Source: Trochalopteron elliotii (taxonomy: Eukaryota; Chordata; Aves; Passeriformes; Leiothrichidae). From it: a stretch of DNA of 64,000 bases. The stretch spans positions 3,217,391-3,281,390 of the forward strand of contig JANPWX010020150.1 in NCBI GenBank assembly GCA_024734555.1, given 5' to 3'. Position 1 is the first letter of the stretch; each line of letters begins with the position of its first letter. Under the pieces are notes generated by a model. It searched no databases, was not told the DNA's origin, and was given only the letters and a program-made list of their open reading frames with translations. Made by a program: the position numbers and the translations under genes. This document shows, piece after piece, positions 36,881 to 48,892 of the stretch.

Positions 36881-37021
36881 ATAACACTTTGTTCACTTTT
36901 ACTGTAGAATTTTTCTTCTGTCATTGAATAGTTAATATTTTATCCCAAACTTATGCAGAGCTGAAGTAATGGAAAAAGAATGCTGGAAGGGTTTTTTTTT
37001 TTCTCCCAGAAAATCTTGTCT

Positions 37022-37078
37022 GGGGAAGAATAATTATTAAATTCAAAAAAAAAATTACTAAATTGAATAATTCTTCCC
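37022..37078. other. Imperfect AT-rich inverted repeat
   Basis: The left arm ggggaagaataattattaa (37022-37040) is complementary to the right arm gaataattcttccc (37065-37078) with small bulges, around an A-rich loop. It could form a stem of about 15-18 bp. There is no evidence of expression. The AT-rich composition makes chance occurrence plausible, although the GGGAAGAAT ends are distinctive. Confidence 0.45.
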
Positions 37079-37749
37079 TTGATATTTTTTACTTCTCATG
37101 ATTATTTTTTAACTAGTTTAGATAATGACATTATTAGCTAATTAATGATAAATGTCAGTAATTTTATTTTACTGAGACCATTTGAAGTAGCATATATTTA
37201 TGCAAAATGCAGATTGACTGAAACTTAAGGAGGTATCAAGTTCATTTATGCTCCAGAGGCCCTGCCCTGAACCATTGCAGCACTTAGACCCAGCTTCCAC
37301 AGATGGAAATGGGACCATGGTTGGGTGGGCTCCCAAGAGAAAAGAGAATTTTATCCTGATTAGGACTCTTACTGTAGTTCTTGGCATATGGAAGACAAAT
37401 AAGTTTCCTCTAATCACAGATCATTTTGAGCAAAGAGTTTGGGAAGTGAGTCAGGTAATGACACTCCTAGATGCTTCAAATGGAAACAGAAGTGAGGCCT
37501 AGGCTTCTCTTTGCCACTGGAACTGGCCAGGTGTGGCTGGAGGGAATGTTTAAAGCAAAGACATATGTCACAAACTAATTCCTCCCTCAGCAGCAACCCA
37601 AACAACTACCACAAGTACCTGCTGTCTGGGTCATATTTCTCTAGGAATTTTGACTTAACTTCTTCAGCTTTACAAGGACATACAGTGATAACACAAGAGG
37701 TAATGCATTTAAAGAGAAAGAGGATAGGTTTAGATCAAACACATAGTGA

Positions 37750-37952
37750 GAAAATCTTGAGGGTGGTAAGGCTGCCGTGGTAGAGAGAAATGGTGGCTGC
37801 CTCATCCTGGAAGTGTTCACGACCAGGCTGGATGGGGCTTTGAGAAACCTGGTGCAGTGGAAGGTATCCCTGCCCATGGCAGGGGGCTGGAAATTGATGA
37901 CCCTTAAGCTTCCTTCCAATCCAAACCATTGTAGGATTCTAGGATTCTATGA
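37750..37952 (+). mobile_element. CR1 3'-end fragment
   Basis: Plus-strand CR1 of about 200 bp: cctggaagtgttcacgacc, aggctggatggggctttgag, ctgcccatggcagggggct, ccttccaatccaaaccattg, then tail units gattctaggattctatg. The order and tail are textbook. It contains only the last part of ORF2 and the 3' untranslated region. The left boundary near 37,750 is approximate. Confidence 0.95.
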
Positions 37953-38436
37953 ACTTACTTCTAATTCTCAAATTACTCTCATGCTTTCCAGCCAAAATAA
38001 GCCCTCAGAGATTACTCTGATTTCTTTGTTTTGCGTCTTGAAGAAGGAAATCATTATAGAATCTCTTGGTTCTTCCCATGGACATAAGGCAGCAGACATG
38101 CTCTTTTGAACTTCCCAATTTCTTTTCTTTAAGAAGTGCCCTGCAAAGAAAAATATCGTTTTCCCTTTAGTAAGTATTTCAGTTTTCACCTTACGTATTT
38201 ATGAAATATGCCATAAGTATTTATGAAAACTCTGGTGGAAAAATACTGTGTCTTCCACCACCAGTGTACAGTAGACAGGAGCACTGAATGCAGGAGGAAT
38301 TTCTGAGCTCAGAGGCTTGTGAGGTTCAGGGCAGTAGAGTCTGGTCCTTTTCAATGACTCCATCCATGCAAACATTCAGTCACCATGCAGCACTTCCGGG
38401 TGAGCCTCAGCAATTCCTTCCCTGCTGTGTGCCCAG
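37953..38436. other. Unique non-coding sequence
   Basis: Spacer between two oppositely oriented CR1 copies. A short gtatttatgaaa motif occurs twice (about 38195 and 38217). No gene is seen. Confidence 0.5.
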
Positions 38437-38975
38437 ATCAGAGAATCAAAGAATCATTTAGGCTGGAAAAACCTCTGAGATAGAGTTCAGCCTTTGACTG
38501 ACCACCACCTTGTCAACTAAAACAGAGTACTCACTGCCACGTCCAAAAATTTCTTGAACAATTCCAGGGATGGTGACTCCACCACAGCCCTGGGCAGTCC
38601 ATTCCACTGTTTAACAACCCTCTCCACGAAGAAATTCCTCCTGCTGTCCAACCTGAATCTTCCCTGGTGCAGCTTGAGGCTATTTCCTTGGCTTATCAGT
38701 GGCTGCCAGGGAGAAGAGGCCAAGTCGCTGCATCCTCCTGTCAGAGTTGTGGAGAGCAAGAAGGTCTCCCCTGAGCCTCCTTTTCTCCAGGCTGACCCTT
38801 CACAGCTCCCTCAGCTGCTCCTGGTGGTGCAGGCCTTTCCTCAGCTCCATTCCCTTCTCTGGAAAAGCTCCAGCCCCTCAATGTCAATCTTGCCGTGAGG
38901 GTCCCAGAACTGGACACAGCACTGGTGCAGTCTCATTAGTGTCACATACAGAGGGAGATGCACTCTGCCAGCAGG
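38437..38975 (-). mobile_element. CR1 retrotransposon fragment (CR1-J-like), ~540 bp
   Basis: Minus-strand CR1 opening with gagaatcaaagaatcattta, then cctttgactgaccaccacc, gggatggtgactccaccac, ttccctggtgcagcttgagg, cctccttttctccaggctga and ccagaactggacacagcac. The order and spacing are intact for about 540 bp. The head is the same subfamily type as the copy at 7,971. It is among the better preserved copies in the window. Confidence 0.95.
38517..38759 (-). pseudogene. CR1 ORF2 C-terminal remnant
   Basis: An open frame of 80 codons on the minus strand. It reads the expected C-terminal CR1 ORF2 sequence without a stop: GNSLKLHQGRFRLDSRRNFF, then QWNGLPRAVVESPSLELFKK and the FLDVAV motif. The uninterrupted frame suggests modest divergence. 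It lacks the RT and endonuclease domains, so it is a non-functional fragment. Confidence 0.88.
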
Positions 38976-41900
38976 TGCCATTAGGAGAAATCCATAATTC
39001 AGAATACTCAAACAACAATTTATAACAGTTTTCTACTCTCTGTCATCTCAAATTCTTGTTTTTGTTATTTCTACTGCATTAGCAGGAAATCCAGGCATAT
39101 GCCAGCTTGAAAGACTGAGAAAAGGCCTATCATGGATGGCTTTAGAGAGACATATGCAACTTGAGAGCAGCTGTCTCCCACCTTCAGCCCGAAGGGAGAA
39201 AACAGGAATATATTAACCATCAGCAACCTTTAGCTAAAGGGCTCTGGATTTCTAATCATAGTAACCTGTGACAAATTTGGCAGTGTGTCTGTCTGTGTAT
39301 AATGCCTATATTTTTTGGTACATAACTAGACTTTAATAAAATAAAATATTTATAGGAAATAAATGAAGGGACATTTCCTGGGCAGCAATTTTTAAAGCTG
39401 TCAATAACTGTTGTAAATGCTTAGTGCTTCCTTCAAGAAATAAATTGAACCATATTAACCATGTATATCATGGTTTGAGTCATCATCCTCTAAACCACAG
39501 ATTTGCCAGAAGCTCAGAGACTAAAGCAGGGGAACAACCATTGCATATTTTCCTGGTTGTTTTCTTTTTTCCCCTAAGTATTTGTCTTTGACCACTGCCA
39601 TCAGCAGAACATTAGGCTCATGAAACCTTTATTCTGACCCTGTGAGGTGGGACCTATCATCCTGAATTATTAGCACCAACACTGATTTATAGTCCTCTTG
39701 CTTTTATAATTTTATTGTGAGTGTTGTCCCCAGTTGGTATACAAACATATAGTCGCAATTCTACTGAATTTATCTTTTCTCTGAATGTGTTGAGTAAACT
39801 CACAACATGAACTAACATTAACCCTTTGGTCATTTAATTGCTGTTGATAAAACAGAGGTCTGGGTACAATCACACCAATTAAATTTCTATTTGCTATCTG
39901 ACGTCCACAAGGAGAAGTGAAGTTATGACATGAACAATAGAGAGTGACATTAATGAGGGTTTTTCAAAGGCTCAGGTTCACCTGGTCTAACTTTAGGTGT
40001 TTGCCTGTGTCACACAGTTTAGAACACGGCTGACTTGTCTTTCCTCTACAAGCAGTGAGGCCAGGTCATGAATTAACACATTTCTCAGGGAACTTTGGAT
40101 ATACTTCTTTTTGTGACTGATTATAGGGCAATTTAGGATGATTGCACTCCTAATTTGGATCCCTCAGTTGTTAATTGGTGGGATGAATGGGGGGGTCTTA
40201 AGCCCAGCAGAGGTTACTGTTTGAATTTGCAGTAATGGAAACAATGAACCCAGATATATGATGCTGGACCAAAACTAAAATAACATCAGAATAAATCACA
40301 CTTTTTTTCTCTTTGAAAGAATAAAGATAACCTAATGTCCAAAGCAAAACTGACCAATTTTATTAAAATATGGGACTTTATTAGTTTATACAATGGGTTG
40401 TCAGTTGCTTTTTTTACACCATAGTTATAAAATTGTATTTTGTTGATATTTTGAAAGTGGTTTTTAAGGTATACCAGTGATAATAATGAAATAAAATATA
40501 GAACACTTGTTGGGTTTTGCTTTCATGACAAATAGGCACTGACAAATCCATGCCACATTACCATCCTTGATTGCTCTGATGGAACTCATTTTCATCTCCT
40601 GTTCCTCTAATTACATGAAAATTGCATACTTTTTATGCATGACACATTTTCTCTAGCTTTAGAAAAAGGTTGTGAAGGGAAAAAAAAGCATTTATCAGTT
40701 TTTATCCCCCAGTCATAAAGGCTATATGTCATCTAACCAGCGATCAATCCAGTTTTAACTGCCAGTTTTCTATGCTATTGTTATAATCAGAAAAGGAAGT
40801 ATATAAAAAATATGTTTTTAGGTGTGTTTCTCCCCTTATCTCTTAAGAATGGATATTTAGAGTGGTCTTGTCACCAGTCTGTTATTCTTTTTCCAGCTCT
40901 ACCTTCCCTGATTTCAGATTTCAAAGTATGGATGAATGATTCAACACTGGAGTAAGTAGAAAAGATTAACCTTAAACAATAGTACCTCTTAAGCTTTCCC
41001 CTGGTTCCTCAGGTTTTCCTGAAGATTTATTTTAATAGCCAGATAAGAGAGGTGAAAATCAACATCATTGCTGAAGAGACATTAAAAAAGTAAATGGACA
41101 GTACTAATAAACTACAAATACAAGGATAAATTAGGTGACACATACCTGTGCTTTAGTTTGCTTTCATGACAGAAAATGGAGGGATGGAGGGGAAATAAAA
41201 ATTGATGTTGTCAGTCCATATTTAACTGGAATGGGTTTGCACCAAGTGAGTGCATTTTCTTCTTTCCAGGGTGATAATTTATCCAGGTATTTTTCTACTA
41301 ACAATAGCTCTGATCGACAATACAAGCTCCAATCACTTGCAGGCCCCTCTGCAGTTTGCCGAAAATCCTCATAGAACTTCAGCAGTGATCACCCCTTGAG
41401 CTTTGAGAACAATTGTGTTTCAGGATGTTGCTATTGTTTTGGCGTTTATTTCTAAGTTACTCATTATTCATGCTATTTGTATATGTCAGAAATATCTAGA
41501 AGCATGAGCAATAGACACAATTAAATGAAACAGAATGCTCAAGCCCCTTTCTTAATCGAAGGCTAGTTTGGACCCTGGATATACAGAGTACTCTACCTTC
41601 AGTCACAGGCTAAAGCTGAGAATCTTGATTGACTAAATGGGATAAACCCATACTGAATGGTGGAAAGTAAGTATTGAAACTTCGGTTTTCTTCTCCCATG
41701 GAATCAGTTCCTGCAGAAACAAAATCTCCACAGACCAAGCAAAGTAAAGCTGTGTGACCTGCAGTGCTGTCAGTGCTGGCAGGCAGTGAAAGCACATCGG
41801 TGTCTGGTGACTGACATGTCTGACTCTGCCCTTCTACCTACTGTTGTACATAGAAAAGACTCTTTTGTGCTGGGAAAGGCCTCTCTCAGGAAACCCACTG

Positions 41901-44089
41901 TCCTTATTCAAGCTTCACATTCAAGAAAGTGCAAGCCTTTTAAACTTCAGAAATGAGACTTGATTCTGCAGATTTTTTTATCAGTTAAAATGAAAAGGTG
42001 ATCTTGGTGATAAGAGCACAGAGAACTGAGAGGTTCCTGCAGCATTCACAGTAAAATGGCAAGTCAGAAAATGAACCTGGTAAGATACATCCTGAAGAAA
42101 GAGTGCCATGCCATGAGCTCTTTCTGGGCTGATCTGCATACAGCTTATTCCCAGCATAAAGCATTCACAAATAAATAAAATACCAATCTGTCCCTCTTAA
42201 ATACCCATCCACATTACAGCAAGATTTCTTTCCCCTTTCTCTCAGATTTGTTTATTACACCCACTGGTTACATCACATATTAAATTAACCCCCAATCTAG
42301 TTCTTAAAAACCTGTGTAACCTTGAGTAAAGTTATCACAGATGATAAAGGCATCGCAGACAACTAATCCAACTTCACTTCGGTCCCTGCAATGCTTTTAT
42401 CTTTGTAATTTGTTCTGGTGCTGGGGATGAATAAAAAGGGAGCTTTACTAATCACCTGAGAAAAGTTATGCACACTGTGTGTCCAAAACTGGGGACTAAA
42501 TTTTGCATACTCTGCAGAAGAAGGACTGTCTCCATCCAGGGATGAAATTTTCAGTGAACTTGATAGAATTATTGTACTCATTTTATCAGAGTCAAGATTA
42601 AATTCTGTGTTTTGTGGCTTGTATAATGTTTAGTTCACTGGAGCCCTACACACTGGTAAAATATTGTCAATTAATAATAATGAATTTGTTTATTTTCTTT
42701 TTCTGAAGCTATGAAATGGAACCTTTAAATAATTAACATCCACTCTGTTTCTTAGAAAAGTCTGTATTTTCTATGTGTTTTTAATAATGACAGTAAGAGA
42801 ATTAACTATAAATTAATACATTTTAAAATGGAAGTAGCAACGAAGTTTATTTAGCTTTACAAAGGAAAAAAAAGAATTTAAAAAAAACCAAAACACCAGC
42901 TTTTTTGTCTTTATGTTCTTGTTATTAAAAACCTGGGTATTGATACATGGAATTTCTAGGTTTATAATGACAATTGTTTAGCGGTGCAAGTGGTCTTTGA
43001 GAAATATTTCAATTAAGAAGTCCATATTGAAGTTGGGCTTGCAATCCTTTTTACACTAGAACATACAGCTGACCACAAGACATTCACAAAAACACCTAAT
43101 GATCCCAGAGTTTCATAAATGAGATACAAATCCATGCATGTTTGAAAATTCATTCCCCAAAAATTCCTGATGCAAGAGCTTCTCCTAATGAATCACTGGA
43201 AACAGTAAATGAATACGTATTTCAATGTCAACAACAGTATGTAGTTTTGAGAATGAAGATTGTGACAGCAAAATGATATATTTTCAAATAAAAGCAATGT
43301 TGTTTCTGTTACCAGCAGTAATGATTTGTTTGATCTCTGATGAATTCCATTGTGCTTCTGTGCCTTAGGATCCCTGCCTATAAAGATGGGTTCAAAATTC
43401 TTGATGTGAAGACATGCAAATGATTCCCCTTGCAATGAGGAAAAAATACAATTATTTCTGAAGTGGCATCTAAAGAAATTTTGTTCTTAAAATTTCACAG
43501 GAAGTTAAATAATATATAATTATAGATATTAAATGTGAAGGAACAAGGTTTTTAATGCTCTGTAAATGCCACATGCTCCTGACCTGATAATGTCAATCCT
43601 GTACTGTGAACTTCTCTAATCCAGAATCATTCTCTGGGGGTAAGGTGGAAGGATTTTTTTTCAGTTATTGTGAAAGAAAGGGTATTTTCTTCCATGACAG
43701 AGAAAATGTAAAGCCTGATGAACCGAATCAGGTACATATCATTTGGCTGAGTTGAAAGAAAATCTACAATTGTGCAATTAAAGAGATTTAGCGAGAAGTT
43801 CATGGGGGGTATAATTAGGAATGATGGGATGAAATCAAGGAAACAAAAATGTGTTAAAATATTACAGCATGCACCTTACTGTGAGATCTATTAGATTATG
43901 GAAATATTTATTGCTGGAGTGGGTAAACGTTTGGATCTACCAAGCAATGAGTAATGAGCCTGAACACTGGGTGTGAGTACCAGGATCTGTGAGCTCTTTC
44001 CTGATTCTCCATCTCTACACTCTCTCTGGAAGCCATGAGGTCCTGCAAGGACCAAATATGCACAACAGAAACCACAGTCAAAGCTAAAT
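38976..44089. other. Unique non-coding sequence
   Basis: About 5.1 kb without recognisable gene or interspersed repeat. A motif resembling those at 5.8 and 6.2 kb (ggttcacctggtctaacttt, 39975-39994) is the only oddity. Oligo-A and oligo-T runs are short. All open frames are under 85 codons. Confidence 0.55.
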
Positions 44090-44257
44090 GGGGTTTGTTT
44101 TTTTGTTTGGTTGTTTCATGAGGTTTTTTGGTTTGGGGGGATTTTTTGGTTGTTTTGGTTTTTGGGGTTTTTTTGGTTTTTGTTGGTGGTGGGTTTTTTT
44201 GTTGTTTTGTTTTTTTTGTTTGGTTTTTTTTTTGGTTTTTTTTTTTTTTTTTTCCCC
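44090..44257. repeat. T/G-rich low-complexity tract (left of CR1)
   Basis: Degenerate TTTTGG/TTTTTG tract, almost free of A and C on the plus strand, ending in a long T run and then ccccc. It touches the 3' (left) end of the CR1 element at 44,263. Phe/Gly/Trp-rich open frames across it are artefacts. Confidence 0.9.
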
Positions 44258-44262
44258 CACAA

Positions 44263-44523
44263 AATCACAGAATCACTAAGGTGGAAGAGACCTTCAAGAG
44301 CACCAATATCCAACTTACATTTCTCTTGGTGCAGCTTAAGACTGTGTCCTCTTGTTCTGTCAATTGCTGCCTGGAGAAAGAGACCAACCCCCACCTGACT
44401 ACAACCACCTTTCAGGAAGCTGTAGAGAATGATAAGGTCACCTCTGAGTCTCCTTTTCTCCAGGCTAAACACCCCCAGCAACCTCAGTCGTTTCTCACAG
44501 GGTTTGTGTTCCAAGTCCCTCAC
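44263..44523 (-). pseudogene. CR1 ORF2 distal remnant with deletion
   Basis: Minus-strand open frame within the CR1 copy that shows [18 protein letters not shown], then [11 protein letters not shown]. At that point the normal continuation (RKNFF..HWNRLPREVV..SLEVFK) is missing and the frame passes straight into 3' untranslated sequence. The deletion is therefore seen at protein level as well as DNA level. Confidence 0.8.
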
Positions 44524-44837
44524 CAGCCTCGTTGCCTCCTCTGGACGTGCTCAAGCATCTCAATGTCCTTCCTAAAGTGAGGGGCCAGAACTGGACACAG
44601 CACTCGAGGTGTGGCCCCATGAATGCTGAGTACAGGGGAAGAATGACCTCCCTGCTCCTGCTGGCCACACTATTCCTAATACTGGCCGGGATGCCATTGG
44701 CCCTCTTGGCCACCTGGGCACACTGCCAGCTCATGTTCAGCTGCTGTCACCAGGTCCCTTTCCACCTGGGCACTGTCCAGCCACACCATCCCCAGCCTAC
44801 AACATTGCAGGGGGTTATTGTGGCCAAAGTGCCAGAC

Positions 44838-45128
44838 TCAGCACTTGGACTTATTAAACTTCATCCTAATGTACTCTGCCCATCCATCCAACCATTCCAG
44901 GTCTCTCTGCAGAGCCCTCCTGCCTTCCAGCAGATCAATACATACTCCCAGCTTAATGTCATCTGCAAATTTACTAATGAAAGACTCAATACCCTCATCC
45001 ATGCCATCAGTAAAGATATTGAACAGAACAGACCAGAGCAAAGACCCCTGGGGGACACCACTGGTGACTGTCCCCAGCTGGATGCAGCACTGTTCACCAC
45101 CACTCTTGGGGCCCAGCCATCCAGCCAT
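44838..45128 (-). pseudogene. CR1 ORF2 reverse-transcriptase palm fragment
   Basis: A 96-codon minus-strand open frame with the palm motifs of the CR1 reverse transcriptase. [20 protein letters not shown] lies near residues 23-42, and the catalytic [10 protein letters not shown] box (both aspartates kept) near residues 52-61. [20 protein letters not shown] follows at the C-terminal end. The upstream motif [16 protein letters not shown] (about 45110-45150) is in another frame, so a frameshift separates them. The endonuclease domain is absent. This is the best-preserved catalytic fragment in the window, but it cannot be functional. Confidence 0.9.
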
Positions 45129-45448
45129 TTCTTAACCCAGCAAACTGTGCTCCTGTCCAAGCCCCAAGCTGCCAGTTTTCCAGGAGTGTGCTGTGGGGGA
45201 CAGTGTCAAAGACTGTTGAAGTCCAAATAGACAACATCCACAGCCTTCCCCACATCCACCAGGTTGGTCACTTGGTCATAAAAGGAGACCAGGCAGGTCA
45301 AACATGACCTACCCCACCTAAACCTGTACTGACTGAATCTGGTACCCTGCCTATCCTGTAAGTGCTGTGTGATGGCAACAGTATAAACTGCTCCATTACC
45401 TTACTGGGTACTGAGGTCAGGCTAACTGGCCTATAATTACCAGGATAA

Positions 45449-45752
45449 TTTTGGTTGGTTGGTTGATTGGTGGGGTTTTCAGGTGTTTGTTTTGTTTTGC
45501 TTGTTTGTTTGTGGGGGTTTTTTTTTGGTTTGGTTTTTTGGTGGGTTTTTTTTTTTTTGGTTGGTTGGTTTTTTGTTTGTTTTTGTCTTTTTTTGCTTGT
45601 TTTTTGTTTTGTTTTGTTTGTTTTTGTTTTGTTTTTTGTGGTGTTTTTGGTTTTGGTGGGGTTTTTTTGTTTGGTTGGTTTTAGTTTTTTGGTTTTGTTT
45701 TTGGTTTTTGGTGTTTGGTTTGGGTTTTTTTATGCATTTCATTTTGTTTTTT
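45449..45752. repeat. T/G-rich low-complexity tract (right of CR1)
   Basis: About 300 bp in which the plus strand is almost exclusively T and G, built from TTGG, TTTG, TTTTG and TTTTTGG units. It opens with ggttggttggttgattgg (45454-45471), a possible two-tetrad G-quadruplex. It abuts the 5' truncation point of the CR1 copy. Overlapping hydrophobic open frames in three registers are composition artefacts. Confidence 0.92.
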
Positions 45753-45760
45753 TCTTTTAA

Positions 45761-48700
45761 ATGAAGTGCAGGGGCATAACTAATAGAAAAGAAAAGCAAA
45801 ATAAACTACTGAAAAAAACCCAAGGTATAGAGACACACCTGAGCAAGTGTTTAGTGAGTATCCAAAGACTTGCTAACTAGAAGTCATACAACTTTGTTCA
45901 GAAGATCCAGCAGTTTTTGTGCATCCCCTTAATACAAAGGAGTAGAGACTATTCAAAAACCTCTAATTCTGCAACATCAGTTTTTCATTCCATTGTCTGC
46001 AATAATTGATGAATTATTTATTTATCAGCAAGTCAATGTTTGAAATTTATCAACAATGATAAAAAATCCCAGTGAAAAAATAAAATCTTATCTTCTGCTG
46101 AGGAAATTAAATAGAAAGGTATCTCATTAAGGTATCACTGAAGCTGATGATAGCTTTATTTTCCAATATCATTATCATATTCAAGATAATAAAACAGTAA
46201 AAACATTAATAGTATATCTCAACTTTGTTACAGGAGCAGATTACTTCTGAGACAGGGTCAGCATGTGTTATGATCAGTGAGGAGTGATGGATGGGACCTC
46301 ATGTCCTCAAGTGTGGTCTATGTCTTTTGTTAGTAAAACCCTGCCCAAGTAGGGCTGTTCTGTACAGCTGTTTGTCTAAAACTGTATAGAAAATCAGTGA
46401 ACTACAACAGAAAAATAACTTAAGATGTCATTGAAATAGAAGAACACTGCCCATTTCATGTTTTCATCAGTCATGGCTTTCACTATAGGCAGCAGCAGAT
46501 AAAGGGACACCAAGCCTTGCAAGGTCAGCCCCATAAAGATATTAAAGACTAAGGGAAATCTTTCTATATCTGGAGCTATAAGTCAAATATCCACATTAAA
46601 AATTAAGCCTCTAACCTGAGAGGTTGAAAAACTATTTCTCCCTTACTCTTTTGGATGCCTGAGTTTTTCTGCCATGCTGTTTATTAACGATAAGTAAGTT
46701 AGAAGGCAGTGTAGGTTAAAGATCTCTATTATTCATGCTAACAATGCAGATTCTCGTGGTATTCTCTATGTATTATAAATATTTTTTATTATTATTATCA
46801 TGACTGTTACCATCATTATCTTTCTCTGTGTGTTTTTCTGAAATTCTTATGTGACGCAAGTTCTCCTGCAACAATTTTGTCTAGTCCCAGCCATCCAACT
46901 ATTCTGAGCATTCCCACAGATAATGCCATAAGCATGTAATTGTTGGCAGTTTAAGAAAAACCTTTCTATGGTTAGAGTACCTTTATCAGAAACATCTTTC
47001 TGAAATGTAGCTCTGAGTATAATTTTATTTGGAAAGTCAGGGAAAAAAGTAAAACAGGCCACCAGCTAACACCTATGTGCACATTATTCAAGATCTCAGT
47101 AGATTCTTAGTTATTTTTCAAAAGTTTCTACTGGTTTTACCTCACCTGAAGTACTCTGCTCTTACTCCGGTGCACACAGGGTCATCAAATTAAAATGATT
47201 TATTATTCATTTTTTTTTAGTGTAAGTACCTACCACGTTTTGTTTCAGAGTACATTTAGACTAGAGTGGCTATATATTAAAAAGGTAACAGTATGAAAAG
47301 AAAGTATTACTCAATTTGTAGGTATATGAAAGAATGAGAATTGATGTCTGAGCCCTAACTGAGCTCACGAGGCCTGAAGTGAAGTCACTTGTCCTGAAGG
47401 CCCATACAGCTGAAAGACTATTTAAGGTATTATTTATTTTTTTGTTATATGTTTTATGCTTACAGCACTGGTAGTAAATAAGCACACTGAAGAAGAAAAC
47501 ACTACTTAACGAGGGGTAGATGAAATTGAATGTGACTGTTCCAGACCTGTACGAGAGGCACTGGCCCATTAAATGAATGTGTAGAGCTACTTCTTAATGT
47601 GTTAGCCAAGTAATCAATTTCTGAAAATACCAAATAATTTAAAAATAGCCCTGTCTGACCTGAACCAGTGCTGGCATCAGAACAGGCATTTCTCAGGTAC
47701 CTACTGCTTCCCTTAATCAATCAGTTCTGACATTTTTCCTTTTTCCTTTTATTCTTTTTTCTCTCTCCCTGTTTTATAAACCTTCTTTTGTAAAATTATG
47801 TGGCCAGCCAACCTCAAGAGACAAAATTCTTAAGCTTCTTTTAATATTCCATTAGCTTTGTAGCCCATTAACACTTTGGAGTGGTTGTAAAGGGAGAATC
47901 AATACAGCAGACACAGCACAACTCTGGAAATCAGTACCCTGGGGGTCTGCTCGTGGTGTTGGAATAGCTTTACTCTACAACCTTCAACCAGCCACTTAAC
48001 CTCTTGATGTCTCAGTTTATTCAGCTGTAAGCAAATGCAACAACATTTGCATACTGCACAAAGGTCTTGAGAAATGTAATTTGTAAACCTTGGGCAACGC
48101 ACATCCATTCATGCCTACTCAGACTTGTAATTCTCTTACAGTAGTCAGGTAAAAATCTGAGGCAATTTCAGAAAATATTGCTTTTAATATATGCTATCTG
48201 TTTTGAGATCTTTGCATCAAACAAGTTTTTCAGATCCAAGTGTTGAATCCAGTGAAAATACATTGAGATGTTGTTCTCTTATAAAGGAAACAAAACTGAA
48301 AAAAGAAAAAAAATATAAAAATTAGAAAGAGTGGTGGACCAGATAGAAAGATCTTTGTTTCATGGTTGAATTTATAGTCACTGTAAGTTACTTAGACTAG
48401 ATTTTAAGCAGCTACAGAATACGCTAGATATGTATGCATGTGATAAATATCCCTTGACATCCTAAGTGACATTTCAATTCAAATTTGAAAGGGATCTAAA
48501 GATTCATTCATATATTCAGGAAGTAAACTAGTCTCTAAAATTAGTAATCACAATGTAGGAAAGTGACTGTGTGGAAAAATGTTACATCAAACAGAAAACG
48601 TTAGTTTGAGATTCATGGGTCTTAGCCAATATAATACTTAGCCAGTATAAATGTTACCATACTCTAATCAATGTTTGTATTGAAAATTGGGGCCCTACTG

Positions 48701-48892
48701 TTTTTTCCCTGAACTAATTGCAGAAGTGTGTGCTGGAAGAGATTTCCCTACACAGCTTTTTTAGGGGCCTATGTATCTCTACTATAGTGTTTCTGTAATT
48801 TTGTCTGGGACAGACCACATGGAATTAAAGCTTCTGATGATGATTGTGTGCATTTCTATAATCTGTGTTTTCTCACTGGTTGTTCAAATGTA
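45761..48892. other. Unique non-coding sequence
   Basis: About 3.1 kb with no gene or interspersed repeat recognised. A short ATT-rich run lies at about 46785-46799. Open frames do not exceed about 100 codons and have no recognisable domain. Confidence 0.55.

Larger units (their letters stand above)
34620..37749. other. Unique non-coding sequence with simple repeats
   Basis: No gene recognised. Contents are an (ATTT)n run (35115-35134), a strong G-quadruplex motif (35183-35212), two (AAT)n arrays (35247-35265 and 36842-36880), an oligo-A run (36512-36526), a 10-bp tandem repeat (36752-36791) and an imperfect inverted repeat (37022-37078). Open frames reach about 128 codons (near 35760-36146), with no recognisable domain. 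Confidence 0.55.
44263..45447 (-). mobile_element. CR1 retrotransposon (CR1-J-like), ~1.19 kb, internally deleted
   Basis: The longest CR1 copy, on the minus strand. It starts with aaatcacagaatcactaagg and the blocks gaccttcaagagcaccaa, then jumps directly to tatccaacttacatttctc. The jump skips the region that encodes the HWNRLPREVV block, a deletion of roughly 150 bp judged against other copies. It then continues unbroken through gaggggccagaactggacac, ctggccacactattcctaat, aaagacccctgggggacacc and gtactgaggtcaggctaact to aattaccagg. The 5' end (right) runs into a T/G-rich tract. It covers roughly the RT fingers-palm to the 3' end of ORF2. Confidence 0.97.

Noticed and set aside
44532..45230. 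Longest open frame in the window (232 codons, plus strand)
   Set aside because: It is the antisense of the CR1 ORF2. The true coding sense of the element is the minus strand, where RT motifs are visible.
45451..45799. Open frames of 77-106 codons on both strands, Phe/Gly/Val-rich or Lys/Asn/Thr/Gln-rich
   Set aside because: Low-complexity translations of a T/G tract. Three overlapping plus frames and a minus frame are all open, which is a composition effect.
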